Positions 21,758 through 32,981 are shown, counted from the stretch's first letter. The stretch is DNA of 64,000 nucleotides from Chelonoidis abingdonii (GCF_003597395.2 NC_133771.1:137824679-137888678), one strand, 5' to 3'. Numbers and translations: made by a program. The notes: a model not told the origin generated them from the letters alone.

Positions 21758-21996
21758 ACGGACTGGAAGAGACCTCGAGAGGTCATCGAGTCCAGTCCCC
21801 TGCCCTCATGGCAGGACCAAATACTATCTAGACCATCCCTGATAGACATTTATGTAACCTACTCTTAAATATCTCCAGAGATGGAGATTCCACAACCTCC
21901 CTAGGCAATTTATTTCAGTGTTTAACTACCCTGACAGTTAGGAACTTTTTCCTAATGTCCAACCTAAATCTCTCTTGCTGCAGTTTAAGTTCCACC
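21758..21996 (-). mobile_element. CR1 3' fragment at one breakpoint of the DIRS-A inversion
   Basis: ggactggaagagacctcgag to ccttgctgcagtttaa-like sequence (about 21975-21996), closely matching the CR1 split at 10535/14891. It lies exactly between the inverted RT block and the undisturbed pre-RT region. Confidence 0.85.
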
Positions 21997-22229
21997 ATGC
22001 GTAGGACCCAAAGATCCGAGGTTAATTGGGACCATGCAGGGAGGAACAGGGAAAGGCGGTTGTAGAACTGAAAAGGATCCTGGGAGACAACTGGTACACT
22101 GATCTCGGGAGCACCCTCAAAAGTTTGATTTGGGTCCCGCTGGTGGCTTGGTGGGACCGGAATTGTTACCACCTTGAGGTCCAGAATGATGTCTGCGGTT
22201 GGTACGACCTTATCTTCTGGTAAAGTCAT
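21997..22229 (-). pseudogene. DIRS-A pre-RT region
   Basis: The minus-strand frame reads NRLSLFLPAWSQLTSDLWVL and RMVEL, the linker just upstream of the RT fingers in DIRS pol. It is followed at 21996 by CR1 instead of the RT finger region, which now sits inverted at 21458-21757. Upstream it overlaps the C-terminal part of gag in another frame, as is usual for DIRS. Confidence 0.75.
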
Positions 22230-22277
22230 GCCTTAGCCTAGGCGGGGGGTAAGGGCACTGAGGTGGGAGCGGAAAGA

Positions 22278-24582
22278 TCATCTTTGAGTCTGTGGCGAAT
22301 GCATTCCTAGCAAATGCATAATTACACAATTGTCTTTTAGACTCTGTAGCCTAGGGTCCGTCTTCTGTGAGAATAGGCCCTGGCCATCAAATGGTAAATC
22401 TTGTATAGTGTGCTGAAGTTCAGGTGGCAGGCCTGACACTTGCAACCATGATATAAGCTGCATGGCGATTCCAGAGGCAACCGTCCTAGCTGTCGAATCG
22501 GCGGCATCAGGGAGGCCCACGCTACTTTCTCTCCTTCCTCCAGGAGTGCTGTAAATTCCTGGCGGGAGTCCTCAGGACCAGCTCTGTAAACTTCCCTACC
22601 GCTTCCCAGGCGTTGTAGTTGTACCCATTCAGGAGGGCTTGTTGGTTCGCTACTCTGAGTTGGAGGCCGCCCGCGGAATAGATTTTCCGTCCCAACAAAT
22701 TCATTCGCCTAGCCTCCCTTGATTTAGGTGCAGGGGCTTGTTGGCCATGGTGCTCCCATTCATTGACGGACTGTATGACCAATGAACAGGGAGGGGGGTG
22801 CACATATAGGTACTCATACCCTTTGGAGGGCACCATGTATTTCCGTTCGACCCCTCTGGCTGTGGGCAGGATGGATGCCGGGGCTTGCCAGATGGTGTCT
22901 GCCCTAGCTTGGATCGAACGGATGAAGGGGAGGGCTACACTAGTTGGTGCCTCCGCGGAAAATATACTTATCACCGGGTCTTCCACCTCTGGAACTTCCT
23001 CTACTGGCAAGTTGATATTCTGGGCGACAAGCTGCAGAAGGTCCTGGTGTGACCTGAGGTTGATTGGAGGCGGGCCCGATGATGACGTCCCCGCTACTGC
23101 CTCATCCGGAGAAGAGGAGGATGAAAGCCCCGGGACGACTGGGTCCTGTACTGACTCCTGATCCTGGGGGGGACCTCCGGAGCCGGAAGATCGTGTGGGT
23201 CCGGTGTGTGGGCAGGAGCTTCCTCCGTACCAGCCGGGGGAGGTCTGCTAACAGTGGTCTCTGGCACGTGGTGTTCTGAAGGACCGGAGCGTGATGGTAT
23301 AGCGGGTTCCCCTTGGGCTTGGTGATAAGCCCAAGGTGTCCAAAAGGACCATTGATGAGGTCCCTGGTCAGGGCCATGGGATCCTTGGGGGAACCTGCCG
23401 TGAGTATCCAAATCACCATAGGAAGCACTGTCCGCATGGGATGAGACGGATGGATGACGAGAAGGACACGGAGGAGCTGAGACGGTTTGGGGATGGTCCC
23501 TACGTCCAGTCGATCCATCTCCATGCAGCACCGGAGAACAGTACCGGGAGTCGTGCTAGTGCCAGGAGTCAGACCGGGACCTGAGACTGGCGCAGTGCCA
23601 GGAGGTTGACTGGTGCCTTGAATCCATGAGTCGAGATCGGCTGCGAGAGGTACGGTGCTGTGAGCGGTGCCGGGACCTGGATCGGTGCCAAGAGTACCGG
23701 GACGGCGACCGGGATCTCGAACGGTGCCGCGAGTATGAGCGGTACCTAGATGGAGAGCGGTACTGGGACTGCGAGTGGCGTCGGGACCAGGATCAATGAC
23801 GGGACCGAGAGCGTCTGCGGGACCCGGACCGTGACCAGCGACGTTTGGTGGTACCGGGCGAGGATGGTCTCATCAGGGCAGACTTGCCTAATGATTGAAC
23901 AACCCGCACCGACAGTGCAGGGGTTAAGGCAGCTCGGGCTCTGTCAAGGCAATCAACTCCCACGCTGTGGAGAACGTCTCTGGTGTGGAGGGCACGATAA
24001 GCTCAAACACGGCGTATGCCGGGGAGCTGGTAGGCACCGGATTCGACGGCTCTAGAGAGACCGGAATCAACAGTGCAGAAGATGTCGGTGCCGCGGCAGT
24101 TGACGGTGCTGTGCAGTCTGACTTTGTAATGCGCTCTGACTGCGGCGTAGACACGGAAGCCGCAGGAGTCTTATGCTTCTTTCTCCTTGAGGGGAGAGAA
24201 TGGTGCCGGGCAGGAGCTTGAGTCACTGAAGGCTGGTGTCGAGGAAACTTCACTGCACCCATGCGCTCTGGTGTGGAGGAGGCACTTGTCCCTGGTGCTG
24301 CAGTCAGTGCCGAAGATGGAGGAGTTAGAGCTGCCTCCATCAAGAGTTGCTTTAGACGAATGTCCCGCCCTTTTTTCATCCGGGGCTTGAAAGCCTTGCA
24401 GATGTGGCACTTGTCTGCGAGGTGGGATTCGCCAAAGCACTGAGACAGGAGTTGTGAGGGTCTCCTGTGGGCATTGGCCTATGACAGGTCGAGCACGGTT
24501 TGAAGCCTGGTGAACCGGACATGGGCCCCGGTACCGGGGGAAAGGAAGGGGCTAATCCCTGATCCCCCTTAACTATATACAA
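22278..24582 (-). pseudogene. DIRS-A gag, frameshifted
   Basis: Read from about 24582: a cysteine-rich start (KPCSTCHRPMPTGDPHNSC), a proline/serine-rich stretch (24379-23924), an arginine-rich repetitive stretch of mixed frames (about 23900-23550), then the conserved gag core at 23010-22522 with VERKYMVPSKGYEYLYVHPP and RRMNLLGRKIYSAGGLQLRV. The last piece, after a frameshift near 22522, is DAADSTARTVASGIAMQL (22520-22278). In DIRS elements this protein packages the RNA. At least three frame changes make it a pseudogene. The large plus-strand frames over this area (22763-23161 and others) are antisense shadows. Confidence 0.75.
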
Positions 24583-24699
24583 TAACTACTACAAACAACT
24601 AATAAAACTAGAAAACTAACTATCGAACTATACACACAATAAAGATTAGAAACGAGCAAATAGCTAGGGAAGTGGAGATCAGCTAAGCCGCGCTCCACT

Positions 24700-24905
24700 G
24701 TTCCAATGACCAACACGGGCAGTAAGAAGGAACTGAGGGGCAGATGGGTCGGCAAGGGTATATATCCAGCACCATAGCAGAGCCACTCCAGGGGGCGCCC
24801 TGCCAACCCACCGAGTGTTGCTAGGGTAAAAATCTTCCGACAAACGTGCACGTGGCGTGCGCACACCTAACTGGAATGGATATGAGCAAACACTCGAAGA
24901 AGAAC
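24700..24905. repeat. Right inverted terminal repeat of DIRS-A
   Basis: Inverse of about 18600-18790: ctccagggggcgccctgcca, cgagtgttgctagggtaaaa and cctaactggaatggatatga correspond to the left arm. The arms differ by scattered substitutions, suggesting age or separate gene-conversion history. Confidence 0.88.
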
Positions 24906-25476
24906 TATATCATCTGCCAGGGTGAGCCACTGCTTGATTCAAATCCTGTTGAATTTGTAGAACTCAGACTGCGAATTTACTTTTATTTTTTAGATAACCA
25001 ACTTTGATCTCTATGCTTGCTACTTATAATTACTTTAAATCCATCTTTCTGCAGTTAATAAATCTGTTTTATATTTTACCTAAAACCGTGTATTTTGGTT
25101 GAAGTGCTTATGAAATCTCAGATCAGTTTACCAAGGCTAGCATGTGTTCTCTCCACATTGAGGGAGGGGAAGACTATGTAAAGAACTTACACTGATCAAG
25201 CTTCTGACGAGGGTATGACAGTACAGTTCTGGGGTGCAGGGAACTGGGGGGAATTGGCTGGAGCCTCTCTATTGTTGGCTCACGAGTGTCTGGCAAAGCA
25301 TTCATATACCTTAGCTGGGTGTGTTCCTGCCTTTGGATATCTGTGTAAGTGCAGTACCTGCCAGAGGTTTGTGGCTTAGCAACAGCATCACAGTGTGAGA
25401 GAGGGATACCCCAGGTTGGTGGGACAGAGGGTTCAGTGGTCCTAGAGCACAGGTTGCACCCTATGGACCCTGTCAT
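24906..25476 (+). repeat. LTR-like repeat, right part
   Basis: Continuation of the repeat at 18290-18561 after DIRS-A. It contains ctgcagttaataaatctg with an aataaa signal near 25060, then about 400 bases of unclassified sequence ending near ggaccctgtcata (25476). A repeat of similar architecture but different sequence lies at about 50041-51060. LTR nature is inferred from TATA/poly-A spacing only. Confidence 0.4.
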
Positions 25477-26766
25477 ACTTTCCCAAAGCCCTACAATTCA
25501 AATATCTAAAAGCTCTTCATTTTTTCATTTTGGAGTGTACAGAGGTCAATTTTCCTTCTAATACAAGGGTCCTATTGATACTGAACGGATCTCACATTCA
25601 TAAAATTCCATTTGCAAAGAGAAAAGACTGTCTCCAAGCTACTGAATACAAAATTGGCAGCTGATGTTGAAAGTCTGATAAAGGCTTCCAACGTATCCTT
25701 AAAAATATACTTTTTAGACACAAACACTTCTTTTATTTGCTATCCATAAGTAGGAGCAGTTACACATTAAGAAGTGGTTGTAAACATGCCACAAACATGG
25801 TAGTGATAGTCCTCACTGGTTGGTGATGGAGACAATTTCTTCATGGAAAAGGAAATTTTAAAAAACAAACTCAATGCTAAATAAAGCTCCTTTCAATTAT
25901 CCTTTAAAAATTTAACATACATCTGTCTCCTTTTACTCCCTCCCTCAGGTCTGCTAAATTGATATCCATGAAAGCACACTGTCAATATATCAAATCTATA
26001 AAATATAAAACATTTTAGTCGTTTCAAATCATATCAAGAGTGATAAATATTTACACTATCAATGTGAAAATATTTTATATTACATCCATGTTATGTGTGG
26101 AGTTTATTTTTGCAATAGCTATGCAGCTTATATACAACATAAAATTACAGTTTATTTCAGAAATTAGAAACTGAATTCTTAATTCATAATTTGTTGATAG
26201 GGAAGGAAATTGTTAATGCTGCATATGCTGAACTTAAAACAGAAATAAAAGCTGCATGTTGACAGCTGCCAATTATAAAACTGTGAACTAAAACTCCAGT
26301 TAGGCAGAAAGCTATTTCTCTTTCATAGGTATCTCCTTAAAGGCACAAGCAAAGGAAGGTAGATGTGTATTTCTTTATAAACAAGCACTTGTTTGCCACC
26401 TTTCTATTTCATCTTTCTACAGCCTCTTGTTAAGTTTTCCTCTACTGTTAAATCTGCAATTCAATGTACAGTCGTTCATAATGTCAACTGGTGAGCTCAC
26501 TATCATGCAAGGATATCAAGTGAGTCTGTGCACAATTCATGTGTACATATCCATACACATCATTTTATATATCAGGAACATGTAGGAAATTGAATGTCTA
26601 AGGTAGCATTCTAGAGGCAAAAAGGGGGAAAATTTAATACTGTGAATGTGAAATGTATCAAACATGTATGGTATTTACAGCAGCAACAAAGTCAGGGATG
26701 TACATGTAACTTTATTGAGCCATTTATTATCAAGGTCTAAGTATAAGTATTTCAAGCAAACAGAAG
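25477..26766. other. SIPA1L2 intron, no distinct feature
   Basis: About 1.3 kb AT-rich intron between two DIRS insertions. No exon or repeat with clear ends is seen. Confidence 0.6.
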
Positions 26767-27299
26767 GACAGGTTACTCACCAATGTGCAGTAACTGGAGT
26801 TCTTTGAGATGTGTGTCCTGGTGACTGCTCCACTTCAGGTGGGCCTGTGCCCTGAACCTTTGGAGATTTTCAATAGTGGTGGCCATGTGGCCTGCACATG
26901 CACCCCACACATGCACCCCACATTGTGGCTAAATGGGGCTGTGTGAGTGAACCACCCTTAGTTTCTTCTCCACTGCAAAGTCCCCCAGGAAACTCTAAAG
27001 CAAAGGGGAAGGAGGGCAGATAGTGGAACACCCACAGGGACACATATCTCTCAGAACTCCAGTTACTGCACAAGTTGAGTAATCTCTCCTGTTCCGAATA
27101 GTGTCTCTGGGAGTGCTCCATTTCAGATGACTCCCAAGCAGTACTGCTCTAAGGTGGCAGGAGGTTTGAATAAGAGTCCAACAGGGAAGCAAGGACTGCA
27201 CTGCCTGCATCAGCATCAGATCTTGCTGCCGGCACCAAAACACAACGATTAGAAAAAGTATAACCAGATGACCAAATTAACGCTCTACAGATGTCTGCA

Positions 27300-27887
27300 A
27301 TCTGTACATCCACATTGTGGAATGTGCTATCAATCTTATAGGGGGTTGATCATGAGTTGTATTGTAAAAAAACTTAGTACGACCGGATATCCACTTTGAT
27401 AACCTCTGTTTTGAAATTACTGAATGCTTGTTTCTGTCTGATTTGGATACAAATAGTCTTCTAAATATCCTATCTAGGTAAAAGGCTAATGCTCTCCTGA
27501 CATATAGGGTGAAGAATGGAATATAGCTTCTTCATTAGTCCGGTATGGGGGTTTTTTTTGGTTTCTGGGGGGGACATTGGGGGGCTTCTGGGGGGCCCAG
27601 GGCACACGGGTGTTGAGGAGGCAGGGACGAAAAAACAGTTGGGGGGAGGGAGGAGGGAAAGACTAGGAGATGAATGGTTTGATTAATATGAAATTATGAG
27701 GACATCTTAGATAAAAATCTTGGATGGACCTGCAGTAGCACTTTTTGGTAATTACCATAAGGGGAGGGTCTGCCATTAAAGCCCCAAGTCTCCAACCCTT
27801 TGGGTGGAAGTGAATGCTACCAGAAAGAGTCTTTAGTGATAAATCTAATAAAGAACACATAACTAGTGGCTCAAAAGGATGTTTCAT
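27300..27887 (-). pseudogene. DIRS-B tyrosine recombinase remnant
   Basis: The frame starting at 27887 (KHPFEPLVMCSLLDLSLKTL, then LGALMADPP) corresponds to the middle of the recombinase seen in DIRS-A (PFEPLATCSLLYLSWKTAFL). Further left, frames are broken and a G-rich insertion-like block (27548-27650) interrupts. The catalytic His-Arg and Tyr regions cannot be read, so no active enzyme is possible. Confidence 0.7.
27567..27602 (+). repeat. G-quadruplex-capable G runs
   Basis: Four G runs (7, 6, 6 and 3) at 27567-27573, 27579-27584, 27590-27595 and 27600-27602, with short loops, on the plus strand inside the recombinase remnant of DIRS-B. Formation is predicted from the pattern only. Confidence 0.6.
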
Positions 27888-27914
27888 ACTGCAATTAAGG
27901 ACTCGGTTCGGATC

Positions 27915-28424
27915 TCAGCTAGGATTACTATTTCTGATTTGTGGGGAGATATTCGACAAACTTCTTATGAATCTTGCCATAGCTGGGTATGTGAAGAGTG
28001 AAAAGTCTCCAATAGGTGTGTGAAAAGCTGTTACTGCTGTTAAGTGAATCCTAATGCAATTCATAGAAAGACCCAAGGAGACCTGGAGTGACATCTTTGA
28101 CAGGAGAAGACCATCTTGTATAATGGCCTTAAAGTGGTCACAATGGTCCTCTGGCAGGTGATCAATAAAGGAACTAAATTTGTTACAATTTAAATAGTTG
28201 TACTTGGCTATGAGTGCCTGATGGTTTAGTATTCTGAAGTGAAGAGTGGCTAAAGCATAGGATTTGTGACCAAAAAGATCAAGCCTCCTGTGGTCCTTAC
28301 TGTATGGGGTGGACTTTGAGGAATGTTGTATGTGTTCCTTAATGGCCTCCACTACTAGGGAACTTGGAGCTGGATGGGAAAATAAAAATTTTGATTTTCT
28401 GGCAAGGACGTAATATTTATCCAC
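27915..28424 (-). pseudogene. DIRS-B gag core fused in frame to recombinase N-terminal part
   Basis: A single 169-codon frame. Its first part (KYYVLARKSKFLFSHPAPSS through RLDLFGHKSYALATLHFRIL and FSSFIDHLPEDHCDHFKAII) is DIRS gag core. From about residue 115 it becomes SLGLSMNCIRIHLTAVTAFH...FTYPAMARFIRSL, which is the start of the recombinase (compare GLAISSIRVHLAAISTF in DIRS-A). The end of gag, the whole RT and RNase H are missing between them. The frame continues across the junction, so the deletion arose without a shift or was kept in frame. The fused frame ends at 27915. Function, if any, is unknown. Confidence 0.75.
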
Positions 28425-29085
28425 CCTAGTGAGGGTAGGCAGTGAAGCAGCTGAGGTTTACCCAACTAACTATCTTAGTAGGCTCAATAAGAGCTTCATT
28501 GACCGGAATGGCAATTCTTATAGATGTCGAAGTGTGCAAAATATGTAGGAGTTTGTGGTGGGACTCCTGAACCTCCCATAAAGGAATCTGACGTGTGTCA
28601 GCAATTTCCTTCATCAATTCTTGAAACTGCCTGAAGTCATCTGCCATAGAAGGTGGTGGAGGCAGGACAGCTTTGTGAGCCAATGAGGTCATACTAGTGA
28701 AAAGTGTCATCTCCTAATCTGCTCTTGCTTCTTGCTCCTCAAAGGTCTCCACCTCTGGCATAGGTGATGGTAGAGGAGGTTGAGGCAAATGGGTCCTTCT
28801 CTATTCCCACCAGTGGTGCCAAGACCTTGTTGCAAATTGTTGACAACAGAATGCTCAGGGATCCTAGCGAGGCCACTGAGGGGGCCCAAAAGGCATAGGT
28901 GAAGTCATCCATCTGTGTTCCTGCCATGTGGTTGTCATTTGAGGTCTATCCTCCCATAATATATCAGTATAGGAGGGAAAGTGATGTGTCCTAGAATAGA
29001 CATTGGAACCCTGCACCGAAATTTGAGAATCTCGGGAGTCCTCTTCCACGTGCTCCAAGGGTGGTGGTGGTGGGAATGGCTAGAT

Positions 29086-29652
29086 CAGGGGTGGGCAAAC
29101 TACAGCCAGGGAACGCATCCTGCCCTCCAGACGTTTTAATCTGGCCTTCAAGCTCCAACCGGGGAACAGGGTTGGGGTCTTGCCCCATTCCATGCGGCTC
29201 CCAGAAGCAGTGGCATGTCCCCTCTCTGGCTCCTACGCATAGGGACAGTCAAGGGGCTCTGCATGTTGCCCTGCCCCTGTAGCTCCCATTGGCCAGGAAT
29301 CATGGCCAACAGGAGCTGCAGGGGTGGTGCCTGTGGACAGGGCAGTGCACAGAGCCGCCTGGCCGCGCCTCCACGCAGGAGTTGGAGTAGGGACATGCCG
29401 TTGCTTCTGGGAGCTGCTTGAGAGAAGCACCACCCTTAGTCTGCCTGCACCCCAACCCCCTCCCCCAGCCCTGATCCCCCTCCGGCCCTCCAAACCCCTC
29501 AGCATCCTTCTGAATCCCAAACCCGTCATCCCCCGCGCCACTCCAGAGTCCACACCCCATCTTGCACTCCAACCCCCAATTTCATAAGCATTCACGGCCC
29601 ACCATACAGTTTCCATACCCAGATGTGGCCCTCGGGCCAAAAAGTTTATCAT
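29086..29652. mobile_element. hAT-like element in DIRS-B
   Basis: Begins caggggtgggcaaac and ends with gccaaaaagtttatcat, a decayed inverse of the start. Flanks ggctagat (29078-29085) and atctagat (29651-29658) agree at 6 of 8. The interior is C-rich on the plus strand (29440-29580). The ORFs of 80-139 codons seen on both strands are composition artefacts. Confidence 0.6.
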
Positions 29653-29687
29653 CTAGATCAGGGATGGTCAGTGACCAAGAGAGCCTT

Positions 29688-30544
29688 AAAAGCAGCAAAG
29701 AATCCTGTGGCACCTTATAGACTAACAGTGGCTATGGCACCTTATAGACTAACAGTAACCTTGGGTGGCAGGCCAGTCCTCGCCCACAGACAACCTGCCA
29801 ACCTGAAACACATTCTCACCAGTAACTGCACACCGCACCATAGTAACTCTAGCTCAGGAACCAATCCATGCAACAAACCTCAATGACAACTCTGCCACGT
29901 ATCTACACAGCGGACACCTCACAGGACCTAACCAGATCAGCCACACCATTCACCGGTTCATCACCTGCAGTCACCAATGTAATATATGCCATCATATGCC
30001 AGCAACCCCTCTGTATGTGACAGCGGCCCAAACTGGGACAGTCTCTACAGAAGGATAAATGTGACACAAAGCAGATATTAGGAATGGCAAAACAGAAACC
30101 TGCAGGAGAACACTTCAACCTCCCTGGCCACAACTATTAGCAGATCTTACGGTGGCCATCCTGCAGCAAAAAACTCAGGCAGATCTGTCGAAGAGAAACT
30201 GCCAGCAGCTTCAGTTCATCTGCAATTTGGAACACCATCACTCAGAATTAAACAAAGACTGTGAATGGCTTGCCAACTACAAAACCAGTTTCTCTTCCCT
30301 TGGTTTTCACACCTCAACTGCTAGAACAGGGCCTCATCATCCCTGATTGAACTAACCTCGTTATCTTTAGCTTGCTTGCATATATATACCTGCCCCTGGA
30401 AATTTCCACTACATGCATCTGATGAAGCAGGTATTCACCCACAAAAGCTCATGCTCCAAAATGTCTGTTAGTCTATAAAGTGCCACAGGATTCTTTGCTG
30501 CTTTCACAGATCCAGACTAACACGGCTACCCCTCTGATACTTGA
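29688..30544 (+). mobile_element. Penelope-like element fragment with 12-bp target duplication
   Basis: CAAGAGAGCCTT occurs at 29676-29687 and again at 30545-30556, flanking the unit. Read on the plus strand, broken frames resemble the end of a Penelope ORF: a HRQPANLKHILTSN segment (about 29780-29820), then a GIY-YIG-like region at about 29975-30120 (NVIYAII, later PAGEHFNLPGHNY). Near the ends, cagcaaagaatcctgtggca (29692) is found inverted at 30468-30510. The 3' tail is agactaacacggctacccct. RT is absent, so it is 5'-truncated or deleted, and dead. It lies in the gag N-terminal part of DIRS-B. Confidence 0.7.
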
Positions 30545-31791
30545 CAAGAGAGCCTTGACGCCAACAAACCCCCAGCACTCGTTAACAGAGGAGACTCTGG
30601 CCGTGAAGACACTATTGGGTCCTTGGGGTACCTAAATTCTTGTGGTACCAATGGTATCAAATAGGGGGTCAAGTGAGAACATGTGAAGGACAGCTTCAGT
30701 CCCAATGCAGCTGGTACCTAACTTTTGGCATTTGGGTGAATCAGCTCTGATTGCATGAGTACTGTGGGCAGACAAGCGGTCTTTTGTACCCTTGACTTTA
30801 ATGTTACCGGTACTGAGTGTTGTTCAAGGATGGGCTTAGAACTCTCTTCAACAGTGTCTTTGCTGCTCTGGGTACAACTACCCGTACTCAGTACTCTGTT
30901 TATCTTAGATGACTGACTCTTCTTCCTTTGCGGTACCAGTATCAGTCAGAGAGTGCATGAAACTCCCCTTGGGATGTGAGGTCTCTGTAGCATTCTTGTG
31001 AGTCAGCGACCAAGGTATTCTTGGAGATTTACTCCTTACCTCCTTCTGCTTAGAGGCAGATGTCAGTGAGAACTTTGATACTATAGATGTACTTGGTGCT
31101 GCGTTACTGCATACATCTCTAAGGGTCTCCGGTGATTGAGATTTTTATGTGGATGAGGCACTAGCAGAACTAGGAGTGTATGTACACAGTGGTCCTCCAC
31201 CCTAGATCCAAAGATGACTGTAAAGCTTGCTCCATCATTAGAGGTTTAAATTTGATCTCCCTATTTTTCCAGGATGAAGAAAGTACAGTTCTAGCACTGG
31301 AATATAAGTATCACCCAAATACCAGAGGCACTGGCAATGCCCATCACTTACTGGAATAAGCTCATGGCATCTCTTGAATCCTGGGGAGCCCAGCATATCC
31401 AAGTAAAATAATGAAAATAACCCTTAGAAGGTGAAGCTCTTAACTATCTAACTAAATCTGAAATTAATAAAAACTGTATTATTTTTAAGAAAGAAAAGAA
31501 AAGAAAGAAAACTGTTCCAACAAGTATAAACACTGTAAGTGATTAACTATACGGTAACAATTTGCTGGAATATTAAAGAGAAAAGGCACCTGGAGACATG
31601 CTGAAGGCAGTTGAACATGATCTGAGGGTAGTTTGCCTGCACAGTGCCATATAGCCTCAGCACAGGGCACAAGGATGTGTGGAGCAAATGCATGGGCTGA
31701 ACAGGCACCCCTACCAAAATTCTCTCAAAGGCATAGGCCATAGCAGCACCTGAAGTGGAGCATCAACAGGACACTACTAGAAGAATAATCC

Positions 31792-32559
31792 TAAAAAAAC
31801 ACTAAGCAGCATGCATTTTTACATTTCAAACCATTAGGGAACCAGTGATTGTAAAAGGTGTCCAAATGAGCATGCTGATTCCTGAAGTCATCTACTCACA
31901 GTGCAGTTAACAACATGACCAGCAGCAGTGCAAATTTCCCAACACTTAATTAGGAACATACCTCAAACCAGACCTGGAGGGACTCCCACTATTTCAACCA
32001 CGGTACCAATTAGTGACAACTGTCACTGTGGGTTGCTGAGCCTTTGCCCCCGGAAACAAGAATGACACCAACAATTTGTTTCACAGAAGCTATAGAACAG
32101 CTATCAGATGGTAACAATTCCATTTCTTAGTGTTATATTTTGATTCATATACTCATCAAGTGTGCTGTTTCTAGTAAAGGAATCTTATAAACCTTCATTT
32201 CTAATGGTATCAAAGCAAATATTACCCAAAACAGATTTCACTTGGGTCAAATGACAATAAGGGTTGTCTATATTATCTGAAGGGGTTCTGAGAAGCCTGC
32301 CTTGCTAAAGAAAGGACATTCCATAATGTTTTTATTTTATTTTATTTCCTTCATTCTTATACTCCACTTTGTCTTCCATAATAAGGCAACTTTTATTCAG
32401 TCTTATCTGCAATCTGCCTCAGGCTACTTTCCAATATTTTTGAAAATTACAATTTTTGTTTTATAAAACCCATTTAAAAAAAACACATTTTCTCTTTGAT
32501 TTGGTTTGTCCCTCTCTCCCCTTTTCTTTTTACTCTAATTTTTAACTCACCTCATAGAC
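31792..32559. other. SIPA1L2 intron, no distinct feature
   Basis: About 770 bases of AT-rich intron. A TTTTA-rich patch lies at 32328-32350. No gene or repeat with clear ends. Confidence 0.6.
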
Positions 32560-32745
32560 TCTAACTTTAAGGTCAGAAGGGACCATTATGATTATCTAGT
32601 CTGACCTCCTGCACAATGCAGGCCACAGAAACTCACTCATCCACTTCTATAACAACCCCTAACTTATGTCTGTGCTATTGAAGTCCTCGAATTGTGGTTT
32701 GAAGACCTCAAGCTGCAGAGAATCCTCCAGCAAGTGACCCGTGCC
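32560..32745 (-). mobile_element. CR1-related 3' fragment, left part (split by a MITE)
   Basis: catagactctaactttaagg through gaagggaccattatgattat to cctccagcaagtgacccgtgcc is a CR1-type 3' region in reverse orientation. It breaks off at 32745 and resumes after the MITE at 32982 with cccgtgcc. Confidence 0.75.
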
Positions 32746-32981
32746 CAGGGGCAGCTCTAGGTATTTTGTTGCCCCAAGCACGGCAAGCAGGCTGCCATCG
32801 GCAGCTTGCCTGTGGGAGGTCCCCAGTCCTGCGGATTCGGTGACACGCTTGCGGGAGGTCCGCTGAAGCCGCGGGACCAGCGGACCCTCTGCAGGCGTGC
32901 CGCCGAAGGCAACCTGCCTGCCGCCCTCGCGACTTGCCACCCCGGGCGCGCTTAGCGTGCTGGTGCCTGGAGCCACTCCTG
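32746..32981. mobile_element. hAT-like MITE in CR1, exact 8-bp duplication CCCGTGCC
   Basis: Starts caggggcagctctagg and ends ctggagccactcctg, its inverse. CCCGTGCC is present at 32738-32745 and 32982-32989. It is 236 bp, GC-rich and non-coding. The ends and exact flanks are clear. Confidence 0.9.

Larger units (their letters stand above)
18562..24905 (-). mobile_element. DIRS-A: near full-length DIRS tyrosine-recombinase retrotransposon
   Basis: About 6.3 kb. The left end (aaaagacggttactcacc, 18562) and right end (ctcgaagaagaac, to about 24905) are flanked inwards by inverted repeats: about 18600-18790 matches the reverse complement of 24700-24890, both containing catatccattccagttagg and caacactcggtg. 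An internal complementary region at 18834-18910 joins the inverse of the left end (acagttacaaaggtgagtaa) directly to the inverse of the right end (cttctttgagtg...ccattccagttag), the hallmark of DIRS replication. Reading on the minus strand the genes are gag (24582-22278), RT/RNase H (about 22229-20430, rearranged) and tyrosine recombinase (20217-18922). No target duplication is expected. It interrupts an LTR-like repeat. Confidence 0.93.
26767..31791 (-). mobile_element. DIRS-B: internally deleted DIRS element with later insertions
   Basis: The left end near 26767 (aggttactcaccaatgtgca) and right end near 31791 (inverse ttctagtagtgtcctgttga) share an inverted tgctccacttcagg arm (26838-26852 and 31749-31762). 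An internal complementary region is visible at 27053-27125: ccagttactgcac joined to aatagtgtct...gtgctccatttcag. Coding remnants on the minus strand are gag (28424-28000) fused to a recombinase fragment, with no RT or RNase H. A hAT element (29086-29652) and a Penelope-like fragment (29688-30544) lie in its gag N-terminal part. Of the 5.0 kb, roughly 3.6 kb is native. Confidence 0.85.

Noticed and set aside
22763..23161. Plus-strand ORF of 132 codons over the DIRS-A gag
   Set aside because: The minus strand carries recognisable gag blocks here; the plus frame is a shadow.
29233..29652. 139-codon minus-strand ORF
   Set aside because: It falls entirely inside a hAT-like repeat with a C-rich core, so it is a composition artefact.
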